Below are positions 10,883 to 18,882 of a stretch of DNA of 64,000 nucleotides, one piece after another; the stretch's first letter is position 1, and each line of letters begins with the position of its first letter. The notes beneath the pieces were generated by a model. It did not search any database, had not been told where the DNA came from, and was given only the letters and a program-made list of their open reading frames with translations. The translations under genes and the position numbers were made by a program. Source of the stretch: Streptomyces sp. SID8352 (GTDB lineage Bacteria > Actinomycetota > Actinomycetes > Streptomycetales > Streptomycetaceae); NCBI RefSeq assembly GCF_009862265.1, contig NZ_WWGX01000086.1, positions 1,836-65,835 of the forward strand, in the 5' to 3' direction.

Positions 10883-11373
10883 GAGCGGCCTCCTCGGGAG
10901 AACCGAACCTTCTCGGTTCATTCCTCTAAATTCTGCACCTTGACCCGCGTTGCCCGATATGGCGGACGCGAGTCGAGTCGGTTATAGGACGAACGGCTTG
11001 TCCTCGGCACTACAACTACACCATCTGTCCAGCCGCGTCGGCCAAACCGATGGAATTGCCCTCCCAGGTGTTCATCAGCGACGGAAGCCGATGGACCATG
11101 CCATAGCGGACAGTCACTCCAGTGTGACGATCAGTCACACTGGAGTTCAGGAGGCACCTGACCCCCCAAAAGCATGCAATGCTGCGAATCCGCCTGAAGT
11201 GCACCACAACAGACGGACAGAGCCTCCCCCGGACTCCTTGTCCTATTTTGGCACGAGGAGGGGCAAGGGGCGCAAGAGTGGGGTACGTGCGTTCCGTCAC
11301 GGTTGCCACGAACTGCCCGGATCGGGACCTACGTCCCTTCTCCGCAGGACCGCGCCTTCTCCGCAGGACCGCG
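10883..11373. other. bldC upstream region with long inverted repeat
   Basis: About 490 nt without a supportable gene, of lower GC than its surroundings. It must hold the bldC promoter. A weak minus-strand frame (11016-11309) lacks codon bias and crosses the inverted repeat at 11116-11146, so I do not call it. Confidence 0.5.
11116..11146. promoter_or_regulatory. Perfect 13-bp inverted repeat upstream of bldC
   Basis: ACTCCAGTGTGAC, a GATCA spacer, then GTCACACTGGAGT: two perfect 13-nt arms. No U-tract follows in either direction, so an operator is as likely as a terminator. It resembles a CRP-type site (TGTGA/TCACA) but the spacing is 7 rather than 6 nt. Confidence 0.6.
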
Positions 11374-12219
11374 TCAGTTGGCCGACCGCCGGTCCCGCAC
11401 CGCCCGCCACCGCTCCACCAGCCGCCCGTAGGCCTCCCCGGCCGCCTCCCCGTCGCCCCGGCGCAGCGCCTCGATCCCCTCGGCCACGTCGGCCGCCGAG
11501 TGGTCCTCCGCCAACTCCCCGGCCGGCAGGGCGTGCACCAGACCGCCGTAGTCCAACTCCACCAGCGAACGCGGGTGGAACTCCTCCAGCCAGCGCCCCA
11601 CGTCCACCAGGCCGTCGATCAGCGGCCCCTCGTCCATCGCCTCCCGCAGGGCCCGCAGCCCCCGCGCCACCCGCCGCCGCGCCTGGGCCATCGGCGTCCG
11701 GTAGCGCAGCACCCGGGCCGGGGCGCCGGAACCGCCCGCGCCGAACTCCCGCTCCTCGTCGGAGACCAGCACGAACCAGTTGATCGGCACCTGCCAGGTG
11801 GCGGTGCGGATCCACGGGCGGGCGTCCGGGTGGCCGCGCAGCCAGCGCTCGTAGTCCTGCGCGCTCTGGCGCCGCACCACGGGCGGCAGCAGGGCGTCCA
11901 GCACCGGCTCCGGGAAGTCCTCCGCCAGCTCCGCCAGGGCCTGCCAGCCGCGCAGCCTGGTCCGCCACGGACAGATCCGGACGACCCCGTCGTCCCGGGC
12001 CACGAAGGCGTCCGCGCTCTCGTGCACCGGTACGGCGACCGGCGGGGTGGGCAGCAGGTCCGCCAGGGAGCGGCGCAGCTCGTCCTGGTAGGAGGGCAGG
12101 TCGCTCCGGCGGGCGTAGCGGGCCCAGTGGGCGCGCTCGGGCTCGGGGAAGGCGGCCAGCGGCTCGTAGACACGCAGGTACGCCGCATAGGGGACGATCA
12201 CCGAGGAGACCTTGGGCAC
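11374..12219 (-). CDS. Conserved hypothetical protein between bldC and vdh
   Basis: A 281-residue soluble protein; I do not recognise a domain. I chose the GTG at 12219 (MPKVSSVIVPYAAYLRVYEP) because GGAGGG lies 7 nt upstream; a longer frame to 12333 adds low-complexity sequence. Features: many aromatic/acidic motifs (WARYARRSDLP, RICPWRTRLRGWQAL, WQVPINWFVLVSDEEREFG), no membrane segment, and an Arg-rich helical C-terminus. Codon use is typical of the chromosome. It is transcribed towards bldC and divergent from vdh, sharing a 217-nt promoter region. Confidence 0.8.
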   Translation of the reverse strand: MPKVSSVIVPYAAYLRVYEPLAAFPEPERAHWARYARRSDLPSYQDELRRSLADLLPTPPVAVPVHESADAFVARDDGVVRICPWRTRLRGWQALAELAEDFPEPVLDALLPPVVRRQSAQDYERWLRGHPDARPWIRTATWQVPINWFVLVSDEEREFGAGGSGAPARVLRYRTPMAQARRRVARGLRALREAMDEGPLIDGLVDVGRWLEEFHPRSLVELDYGGLVHALPAGELAEDHSAADVAEGIEALRRGDGEAAGEAYGRLVERWRAVRDRRSAN

Positions 12220-12436
12220 CCCTGCTCCCTCCCCCGCGCACCGCCCCGAAAACCTGCCGGACCCCGGCCGGGGCGCGGGACCGCCGCGGACCGGGGGACG
12301 GGCCGGGCCGCGAAGGGAGAGGATCATGGGCACGGTGCGGCGGCGGGGACCCGGCAGGCTCTAGTCTCATGAGCGAGTCCCCGCCATCCGCACGGGGTCC
12401 TCACCATCCCGCCGCAACTACACAGGAGTCACCACC

Positions 12437-13531
12437 GTGACCGACGTAACCGGCGCACCTGCTGATGTACTGCACACCCTGTTCCACTCGGACCAGGGCG
12501 GACATGAGCAAGTCGTGCTCTGCCAGGACCGCGCCAGCGGTCTCAAGGCCGTCATCGCCCTCCACTCCACCGCCCTGGGCCCGGCCCTCGGCGGCACGCG
12601 CTTCTACCCCTACGCCACCGAGGCCGAGGCCATCGCCGACGCGCTCAACCTGGCGCGCGGGATGTCGTACAAGAACGCCATGGCCGGTCTCGACCACGGC
12701 GGCGGCAAGGCCGTGATCATCGGGGACCCCGAGCAGATCAAGTCCGAGGAGCTGCTCCTCGCCTACGGCCGGTTCGTCGCCTCGCTCGGCGGCCGCTATG
12801 TGACGGCCTGCGACGTCGGCACCTTCGTGGCGGACATGGACGTCGTGGCCCGCGAGTGCCGCTGGACGACCGGCCGCTCCCCCGAGAACGGCGGCGCCGG
12901 TGACTCCTCCGTGCTCACCTCGTTCGGCGTCTACCAGGGCATGCGGGCCGCCGCCCAGCACCTCTGGGGCGACCCGACCCTGCGCGACCGCACCGTCGGC
13001 GTCGCGGGCGTCGGCAAGGTCGGCCACCACCTGGTGGAGCACCTGCTGGCGGAGGGCGCGCGGGTCGTGGTCACCGACGTGCGCGAGGACGCCGTCCGGC
13101 GGATCACCGAGCGCCACCCCTCGGTGCGCGCCGTCGCCGACACCGACGCGCTGATCCGCGAGGAGGGCCTGGACATCTACGCCCCCTGCGCGCTCGGCGG
13201 CGCCCTGAACGACGACACCGTGCCGGTGCTGACCGCCTCGGTGGTGTGCGGCGCGGCCAACAACCAGCTCGCCCACCCGGGCGTCGAGAAGGACCTCGCG
13301 GACCGCGGCATCCTCTACGCGCCGGACTACGTGGTGAACGCCGGCGGTGTCATCCAGGTCGCCGACGAGCTGCACGGGTTCGACTTCGACCGGTGCCGGG
13401 CGAAGGCCGCGAGGATCTTCGACACCACGCTGGCGATCTTCGCACGTGCGAAGCAGGACGGGATTCCGCCGGCCGCGGCGGCCGACCGGATCGCGGAGCA
13501 GCGGATCGCGGAGGCCCGCCCGGGGGCCTGA
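12437..13531 (+). CDS. vdh: Valine dehydrogenase (Glu/Leu/Phe/Val dehydrogenase family)
   Basis: NAD-dependent oxidative deamination of valine and other branched-chain amino acids, giving 2-oxo acids used as nitrogen source and as precursors for branched fatty acids and polyketides. 364 residues, the known length of Streptomyces Vdh. The catalytic region has ARGMSYKNAMAGLDHGGGKA with lysines near 79 and 91, followed by the Rossmann nucleotide site GVAGVGKVGHHL and NAGGVIQVADEL. The GTG at 12437 has AGGAG 8 nt upstream. A single gene with its own promoter region. Confidence 0.95.
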   Translation: MTDVTGAPADVLHTLFHSDQGGHEQVVLCQDRASGLKAVIALHSTALGPALGGTRFYPYATEAEAIADALNLARGMSYKNAMAGLDHGGGKAVIIGDPEQIKSEELLLAYGRFVASLGGRYVTACDVGTFVADMDVVARECRWTTGRSPENGGAGDSSVLTSFGVYQGMRAAAQHLWGDPTLRDRTVGVAGVGKVGHHLVEHLLAEGARVVVTDVREDAVRRITERHPSVRAVADTDALIREEGLDIYAPCALGGALNDDTVPVLTASVVCGAANNQLAHPGVEKDLADRGILYAPDYVVNAGGVIQVADELHGFDFDRCRAKAARIFDTTLAIFARAKQDGIPPAAAADRIAEQRIAEARPGA

Positions 13532-13829
13532 CCGTACGGGGTCCCGCGGACCCGGGCGGTACCCGCCGGGGGCGGGTGGGAGAGAACTCTCACTTCTTCC
13601 GGCGGGTCGACCGCCGAAAGGTGGTTAAAATCGGCCTTGACCAGCGAGGACGGGGCTCCTCGCCGGGCCCGGGGACACCCACGTCCTGCGGGCGACGTAC
13701 CGTATGGGCGTGGGCTCAGGTACCGTGGAAGCCCTACGGACCGGTCTCTCCACGGAGAGCCCGTTCCGGACCATGAACGCGTGTCAAGACTCTGGGGCCG
13801 TCGAGCCCCGTCGTTGAGGGGGTCGAGCC

Positions 13830-14081
13830 ATGGGGCGCGGCCGGGCCAAGGCCAAGCAGACGAAGGTCGCCCGCCAGCTGAAGTACAACAGCGGTGGGAC
13901 TGATCTCTCCCGCCTGGCCGAGGAGCTGGGCGCATCGACGTCGAATCCGCAACCGCCTAACGGCGACCGGTTCGAGGACGATGAACAGGACGACGACGTG
14001 TACGCACGGTACGCCGACCTCTACGAGGACGACGACGAGGACGAGGACGGCCAGTCCCCGCAGCAACGTCGCGGCGCTTGA
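13830..14081 (+). CDS. DUF3073 family protein
   Basis: An 83-residue actinobacterial protein. The basic N-terminus (MGRGRAKAKQTKVARQLKYN) and the very acidic C-terminus (DDEQDDDVYARYADLYEDDD) are diagnostic of DUF3073. Function unknown; the charge pattern suggests RNA or ribosome contact, which is inference. A GAGGGGG ribosome site lies 7 nt before the ATG. The 298 nt after vdh hold a weak GC hairpin (ACCCGCC/GGCGGGT near 13561-13577) and presumably its promoter. Confidence 0.88.
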   Translation: MGRGRAKAKQTKVARQLKYNSGGTDLSRLAEELGASTSNPQPPNGDRFEDDEQDDDVYARYADLYEDDDEDEDGQSPQQRRGA

Positions 14082-14099
14082 CCTTGTACTGAACGCACG

Positions 14100-14129
14100 C
14101 CCGGTCGGTGACCTCGGTCACCGACCGGG
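14100..14129. terminator. Hairpin after the DUF3073 gene
   Basis: 12-bp stem CCCGGTCGGTGA/TCACCGACCGGG with a 6-nt loop, followed by TTCTGTG on the plus strand. Confidence 0.8.
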
Positions 14130-14142
14130 TTCTGTGCTGCCC

Positions 14143-14170
14143 GCGCGCGGGGCGTCGCCGCCCCGCGCGC
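14143..14170. terminator. Second hairpin, between convergent DUF3073 and purM
   Basis: 12-bp perfect stem GCGCGCGGGGCG/CGCCCCGCGCGC with a TCGC loop, 6 nt beyond the purM stop. It can serve both strands. Confidence 0.7.
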
Positions 14171-14176
14171 GTCATC

Positions 14177-15259
14177 TCATCCGGCGTAGTCGCCCACCAG
14201 CGCGGCGCCGCTCGTGTGCTCGCCCCGGTCGGTGACCGTGCCGGCCACCCAGGCGTCCAGGCCGCGGTCGGCCAGGGTCGTCAGGGCGACGTCGGTGGAC
14301 TCCTCGGGGACGATGGCGATCATGCCCACGCCCATGTTCAGGGTCTTCTCCAGCTCCAGCCGCTCGACCCGGCCGGTGCGGCCCACCAGGTCGAAGACCG
14401 GCGCCGGGGTCCAGCTGGAGCGGTCGACGACGGCGTGCAGCCCGTCGGGGACCACCCGGGCCAGGTTGGCGGCCAGACCGCCGCCCGTGACGTGGCTGAA
14501 GGCGTGCACCTCGGTGGTGCGGGTGAGGGCCAGGCAGTCCAGGGAGTAGATCCTGGTGGGCTCCAGCAGCTCCTCGCCCAGGGTGCGGCCGAGGTCGTCC
14601 AGGTGGGTGTCGAGGGCCAGACCGGCCTCGTTCAGCAGGACGTGGCGGACCAGCGAGTACCCGTTCGAGTGAAGCCCCGAGGCCGCCATGGCGATCACGG
14701 TGTCACCCCGGCGGATGCGGTCGGGTCCGAGCAGCCGGTCGGCCTCCACGACGCCGGTGCCCGCGCCGGCGACGTCGAAGTCGTCCTCGCCCAGCAGTCC
14801 GGGGTGCTCGGCCGTCTCGCCGCCCACCAGGGCGCAGCCGGCCAGCACGCAGCCCTCGGCGATGCCCTTGACGATCCCGGCGACGCGCTCGGGGTGGACC
14901 TTGCCGACGCAGATGTAGTCCGTCATGAACAGCGGCTCGGCACCGCACACCACGATGTCGTCCATGACCATGGCGACCAGGTCGTGGCCGATCGTGTCGT
15001 AGACGCCCATGCGGCGGGCGATGTCGACCTTCGTGCCCACGCCGTCGGTGGCGGAGGCGAGCAGCGGACGCTCGTAGCGCTTGAGCGCGGAGGCGTCGAA
15101 GAGCCCGGCGAATCCGCCGAGGCCGCCCAGGACCTCCGGGCGCCGGGTCTTCGCGACCCACTCCTTCATCAGCTCGACGGCGCGGTCGCCCGCTTCGATG
15201 TCGACGCCGGCTGTCTTGTAGGACGCCGCTGCGTCCCTGGCACCAGTTGTGTCAGGCAT
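14177..15259 (-). CDS. purM: Phosphoribosylformylglycinamidine cyclo-ligase
   Basis: Converts FGAM to AIR with ATP, purine step 5. 360 residues; N-terminal YKTAGVDIEAGDRAVELMK, the family signature ATDGVGTKVDIARRMG, the MVMDDIVVCGAEPLFMTDY block and the GGETAEHPGLL loop are all present. The start is ATG at 15259 (MPDTTGARDAAASYKTAGVD). It follows purF by 48 nt on the same strand and is very likely co-transcribed (purF-purM). Confidence 0.96.
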   Translation of the reverse strand: MPDTTGARDAAASYKTAGVDIEAGDRAVELMKEWVAKTRRPEVLGGLGGFAGLFDASALKRYERPLLASATDGVGTKVDIARRMGVYDTIGHDLVAMVMDDIVVCGAEPLFMTDYICVGKVHPERVAGIVKGIAEGCVLAGCALVGGETAEHPGLLGEDDFDVAGAGTGVVEADRLLGPDRIRRGDTVIAMAASGLHSNGYSLVRHVLLNEAGLALDTHLDDLGRTLGEELLEPTRIYSLDCLALTRTTEVHAFSHVTGGGLAANLARVVPDGLHAVVDRSSWTPAPVFDLVGRTGRVERLELEKTLNMGVGMIAIVPEESTDVALTTLADRGLDAWVAGTVTDRGEHTSGAALVGDYAG

Positions 15260-15307
15260 GACGATGAGAACCCTTTGTGTCGGACGGCAGGTGGTGCGGA
15301 CGGCCCG

Positions 15308-16834
15308 CTACGGGCGCCGGATGGCGTCGGCCGCTGCCGTGGCGGCCGGCCCGGCGGCCAGCTCGGTCTCCAGGAGCTGCTTGCCGAGCAGCTCGGGGTC
15401 GGGCAGCTCCATCGGGTACTCGCCGTCGAAGCAGGCCCGGCACAGGTCGGGCTTGGCGATGGTGGTCGCGTCGATCATGCCGTCGATGGAGATGTACGCC
15501 AGCGAATCGGCGCCCAGCGAGGTGCCGATCTCGTCGATGCTCATGCCGTTGGCGATCAGCTCGGCGCGGGTGGCGAAGTCGATGCCGAAGAAGCAGGGCC
15601 ACTTCACGGGCGGGGAGGAGATCCGGATGTGGATCTCGGCGGCGCCCGCCTCCCGGAGCATCCGGACCAGGGCCCGCTGGGTGTTGCCGCGGACGATGGA
15701 GTCGTCGACGACGACCAGCCGCTTGCCCTTGATGACTTCCTTGAGCGGGTTCAGCTTGAGGCGGATGCCGAGCTGGCGGATGGTCTGCGAGGGCTGGATG
15801 AAGGTCCGGCCCACGTAGGCGTTCTTCACCAGGCCGTTGCCGAAGGGGATGCCGGACGCCTCCGCGTAGCCGATGGCGGCGGGGGTGCCGGACTCCGGGG
15901 TCGCTATGACCAGGTCGGCGTCGGCGGGGGCCTCCTTCGCCAGCCGGCGGCCCATCTCGACCCGCGAGAGATAGACGTTGCGGCCCGCGATGTCGGTGTC
16001 CGGGCGCGCCAGGTACACGTACTCGAAGACACAGCCCTTGGGCTTCGCTTCCGCGAATCGCGAGGTGCGCAGACCGTTCTCGTCGATGGCGATGAACTCG
16101 CCGGGCTCGATCTCGCGGACGAAGCTGGCGCCGCAGATGTCGAGGGCGGCGGACTCCGAGGCGACGACCCAGCCGCGCTCCAGCCGGCCGAGGACCAGCG
16201 GACGGATGCCCTGCGGGTCGCGGGCGGCGTAGAGGGTGTGCTCGTCCATGAAGACGAGGGAGAAGGCGCCGCGCACCTGGGGCAGCACCCGGGTGGCCGC
16301 CTCCTCGACGGTCAGCGGCTTGCCGTCGTCGTCGGTCTGGCCCGCGAGCAGCGCGGTGACCAGATCGGTGTCGTTGGTCGCCGCGACCCGGCCGGAGCGG
16401 CCCTCCTGCTTGGGCAGGTCGGCCACCATCCCGGCGAGCTGAGCGGTGTTGACCAGGTTGCCGTTGTGGCCGAGCGCGATGGAGCCCTGGGCGGTGGCCC
16501 TGAACGTCGGCTGGGCGTTCTCCCACACGGACGCGCCGGTGGTCGAGTAGCGGGCGTGTCCGACCGCGATGTGACCCTGGAGCGAACCTAGCGAGGTCTC
16601 GTCGAAGACCTGGGACACCAGCCCCATGTCCTTGAAGACGAGGATCTGGGAGCCGTTGCTGACCGCGATTCCCGCGGATTCCTGGCCCCGATGCTGGAGG
16701 GCGTAGAGCCCGAAGTACGTGAGCTTTGCGACCTCTTCACCCGGAGCCCAGACACCGAAAACGCCGCAGGCGTCCTGGGGGCCCTTCTCGCCGGGAAGTA
16801 GATCGTGATTGAGTCGACCGTCACCACGTGGCAC
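15308..16834 (-). CDS. purF: Amidophosphoribosyltransferase
   Basis: First committed purine step: PRPP and glutamine to phosphoribosylamine. 508 residues from the GTG at 16834. A propeptide of 22 residues precedes the catalytic N-terminal cysteine (QDACGVFGVW), which is expected to be exposed by processing. The Ntn-glutaminase domain is followed by the PRTase domain with the PRPP motif VVVDDSIVRGNTQ. No clear Shine-Dalgarno site precedes the GTG; TACACT lies only 7 nt upstream, so the mRNA may be leaderless. It overlaps nothing and leads into purM. Confidence 0.95.
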   Translation of the reverse strand: MPRGDGRLNHDLLPGEKGPQDACGVFGVWAPGEEVAKLTYFGLYALQHRGQESAGIAVSNGSQILVFKDMGLVSQVFDETSLGSLQGHIAVGHARYSTTGASVWENAQPTFRATAQGSIALGHNGNLVNTAQLAGMVADLPKQEGRSGRVAATNDTDLVTALLAGQTDDDGKPLTVEEAATRVLPQVRGAFSLVFMDEHTLYAARDPQGIRPLVLGRLERGWVVASESAALDICGASFVREIEPGEFIAIDENGLRTSRFAEAKPKGCVFEYVYLARPDTDIAGRNVYLSRVEMGRRLAKEAPADADLVIATPESGTPAAIGYAEASGIPFGNGLVKNAYVGRTFIQPSQTIRQLGIRLKLNPLKEVIKGKRLVVVDDSIVRGNTQRALVRMLREAGAAEIHIRISSPPVKWPCFFGIDFATRAELIANGMSIDEIGTSLGADSLAYISIDGMIDATTIAKPDLCRACFDGEYPMELPDPELLGKQLLETELAAGPAATAAADAIRRP

Positions 16835-16896
16835 ACAACCGAGTGTAGGCGAGGCCGACCGCTGGTCCGAATTGGGGACACCGGACCGACTCCGGC

Positions 16897-17838
16897 TCAC
16901 CGGACCGCGACGGCGCGCACGAAGGTGCCGTCTTCCCTGGTCAGCGTGAGGGTGTCCTGATCGATCCGGTAGTCGGCGCGCCCCTCGAAGAGGCGCAGCA
17001 TCCGCTTCTCGGCCGCCATGAGTGAGCCTTCGCACATCATTCGGGTGGTGCGCGGCACTCCGAGAGTGATCCTCCCGTCGCGGACGGTGGCGGTGGCGGA
17101 GACGCGGTTGCAGGGCAGGCGGCCCGCGACGGTGCCCCCGGCCCGGTCGAAGGTGAGCCGGGCGGTGGTCCCGCCGGGGTCGGTTACCTCCCATTCCGTG
17201 CCGTACAGGGATGCTTCGGACCGCTCGCTCAGCCGGACGGTGTCGCCGTCCGCCGTGGTGAGGGTGAGCCGGCCGGGGCCGGGCGCGGTGGCGGTGACCG
17301 GGCCGTCGGTGAGGGCGCCGACGAGGGAGTGCTCGACCGCCACGGGGACGCTCGCACAGGCCCGCTTGGTGAGGAGGATGTCGCTGAGGCGGACGCGGGA
17401 GCCGTCGACACGGGCGCGGGCGCCGAAGCCGTTGCAGCCGGTGCTGCCCGCCACCGCGCCGTCCGGGTCGATCCGCAGCCAGGCGCCGGGTGCCCGGTGG
17501 GTGGCGCCGTCCGCGGTGACGTCGTCCACGCCCCAGTGGACGCCGGTGACGGTGGCGGGGGGCGCGGCGGAGGCGGCGCCCGGCCCGCCGCCCCCTGGAC
17601 TCCCCGCGCCGTCCGCCCGCTCGGTGCCGCAGGCCGCGGCGAGCGGGAGGAGCACGGCGAGGGCCGCGGCGGCCAGGGCGGTGGCGGACCGCGGGGCGGC
17701 GGGGGTCGGCGGGGCGGCGGGGGCGGGCGCCGGGACCGTGGCCGGCGGGGCGTGGGTCGGCGGAGCCGTGCTCGCCGGGGCCGTGGCGGACGGCGGGGTG
17801 GCGGTCGGGGCGATGGGGCGCTTCTTCTGCCGGTCCAT
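16897..17838 (-). CDS. Lipoprotein with two META domains
   Basis: Predicted exported lipoprotein, 313 residues from ATG 17838. An Ala/Pro/Thr-rich N-terminus of about 45 residues precedes the hydrophobic segment (ALAAAALAVLLPLAAAC) and lipobox LAAAC, longer than a normal signal n-region, so the true start may lie further in. Two META/HslJ-type domains follow: the first with GAVAGSTGCNGFGARARV and TKRACA, the second with LYGTEWEV, VAGRLPCNRVSA and TTRMMCEG; each keeps the GCN/PCN and late Cys pattern. META proteins are linked to stress and heat-shock-like responses; the substrate is unknown. It is transcribed away from purF with 62 nt between purF start and its stop. Confidence 0.8.
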   Translation of the reverse strand: MDRQKKRPIAPTATPPSATAPASTAPPTHAPPATVPAPAPAAPPTPAAPRSATALAAAALAVLLPLAAACGTERADGAGSPGGGGPGAASAAPPATVTGVHWGVDDVTADGATHRAPGAWLRIDPDGAVAGSTGCNGFGARARVDGSRVRLSDILLTKRACASVPVAVEHSLVGALTDGPVTATAPGPGRLTLTTADGDTVRLSERSEASLYGTEWEVTDPGGTTARLTFDRAGGTVAGRLPCNRVSATATVRDGRITLGVPRTTRMMCEGSLMAAEKRMLRLFEGRADYRIDQDTLTLTREDGTFVRAVAVR

Positions 17839-17873
17839 GCGGGTCCGACGGAGGCAGGGCGCGTCCGGTTCCC

Positions 17874-18671
17874 TCAGCCCGCGAGCGGCAGCAGCGGCGC
17901 GAGGTCGGCCCGCTCCCCGCTCGCCCGCACCCGGCCGTCGTCCACCGCGTCCCGCCAGGCCAGCCGCCCGGTGGCCAGCCGGACCCAGGTCAGCGGGTCG
18001 GTCTCGACGACGTTGGGCGGGGTGCCGCGGGTGTGCCGGGGCCCCTCGACGCACTGCACCACGGCGTGCGGCGGGATCCGCACCTCCGTCGAGCCGCCGG
18101 GCGCCCGCGCGGCCAGCGCGTCGGCCAGCAGCCGGGTCGCGGCGGCCATCGCCCCGCGGTCGTACCGGACGGCGAGGCCGGGGACGGCGGTGTGGAGGTC
18201 GTCGCTGTGGACGACGAGTTCCACCGCGCGGGTGACGACGAAGTCGGCCAGTGGCAGCGCCCCGCCGCCGGTCGGCAGCAGCCGACCGCCCGGGTGGGCG
18301 TCGAGGAGGGCGGTGAAGCGCCGCTCGGCCTCCGTGAGCAGGTCCTCGGGGACGGGGTGCGCGGCGGCCAGGGCGCGGGCGGTCCGGTCGACGGCGTCCG
18401 CGTCGGCGCCGGGGGCGGACGGCCAGTCGAGCAGGCGGGCGTCCTGCCGGACGGGCCCGGGGCCCTCCAGCAGCGGGCCGAGGACCGCGAGGGAGGCCCC
18501 CGCGTGCGCGATCAGCTCCCCCACGGTCCGGTCGCCCGGCCCGGCGGGCAGCGCGAGCCGCTCCGGGGTGAGCGTGCGGACGGCCGCGCGCAGGTGCGCC
18601 GACTGGGCGAGCACGGCGGCACGGGTGCGGACGGGGTCGTGGGCGCGGGCGCGCTTCCTGGCGGGCGGCAT
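17874..18671 (-). CDS. Maleylpyruvate isomerase-like / sterol carrier family protein
   Basis: 265 residues from ATG 18671. The N-terminal part resembles the DinB-like mycothiol-dependent maleylpyruvate isomerase fold (ERLALPAGPGDRTVGELIAH and a VELVVHSDDL helix with the His expected to bind metal). The C-terminal 80 residues match the small SCP-like domain (VVETDPLTWVRLATGRLAW, then VRASGERADLAPLLPL). Cytoplasmic; substrate unknown. It ends 35 nt before the META gene start and is likely in the same transcript. The start is supported by the basic MPPARKRARAHDP, common in this group. Confidence 0.8.
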   Translation of the reverse strand: MPPARKRARAHDPVRTRAAVLAQSAHLRAAVRTLTPERLALPAGPGDRTVGELIAHAGASLAVLGPLLEGPGPVRQDARLLDWPSAPGADADAVDRTARALAAAHPVPEDLLTEAERRFTALLDAHPGGRLLPTGGGALPLADFVVTRAVELVVHSDDLHTAVPGLAVRYDRGAMAAATRLLADALAARAPGGSTEVRIPPHAVVQCVEGPRHTRGTPPNVVETDPLTWVRLATGRLAWRDAVDDGRVRASGERADLAPLLPLAG

Positions 18672-18713
18672 GGCGGCGAGCTTAGGCCGTCCGGGGGCGG
18701 GCCGGGCCGGACC

Positions 18714-18776
18714 GGGGGCGCGGGCGGGACGGGACGGGGGCGCGGGCGGGACGGGACGGGGGCGCGGGCGGGACGG
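18714..18776. repeat. 22-bp tandem repeat, about 2.9 copies
   Basis: Unit GGGGGCGCGGGCGGGACGGG followed by AC, in the intergenic space between the sterol-carrier gene start and the purL terminator. Confidence 0.85.
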
Positions 18777-18835
18777 CGCGGACCCGCCCGGGATCACCGG
18801 CCCGGCGCGCCCCCTCGGGGGCCCCCGGGAACGGC

Positions 18836-18869
18836 GAGGCCCCCGACCGGCGGACCGGACGGGGGCCTC
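18836..18869 (-). terminator. Terminator of the purSQL operon
   Basis: 9-bp stem GAGGCCCCC/GGGGGCCTC with an inner GACCGG/CCGGAC-type fold, 13 nt after the purL stop. Confidence 0.65.
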
Positions 18870-18882
18870 GGAGCGGCGGGGC

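Noticed and set aside
11116..11146. CRP binding site
   Set aside because: TGTGA/TCACA is separated by 7 nt rather than the usual 6, so I leave the site unnamed.
11016..11309. 97-residue minus-strand frame upstream of bldC
   Set aside because: Low third-position GC, crosses the inverted repeat, no ribosome site.
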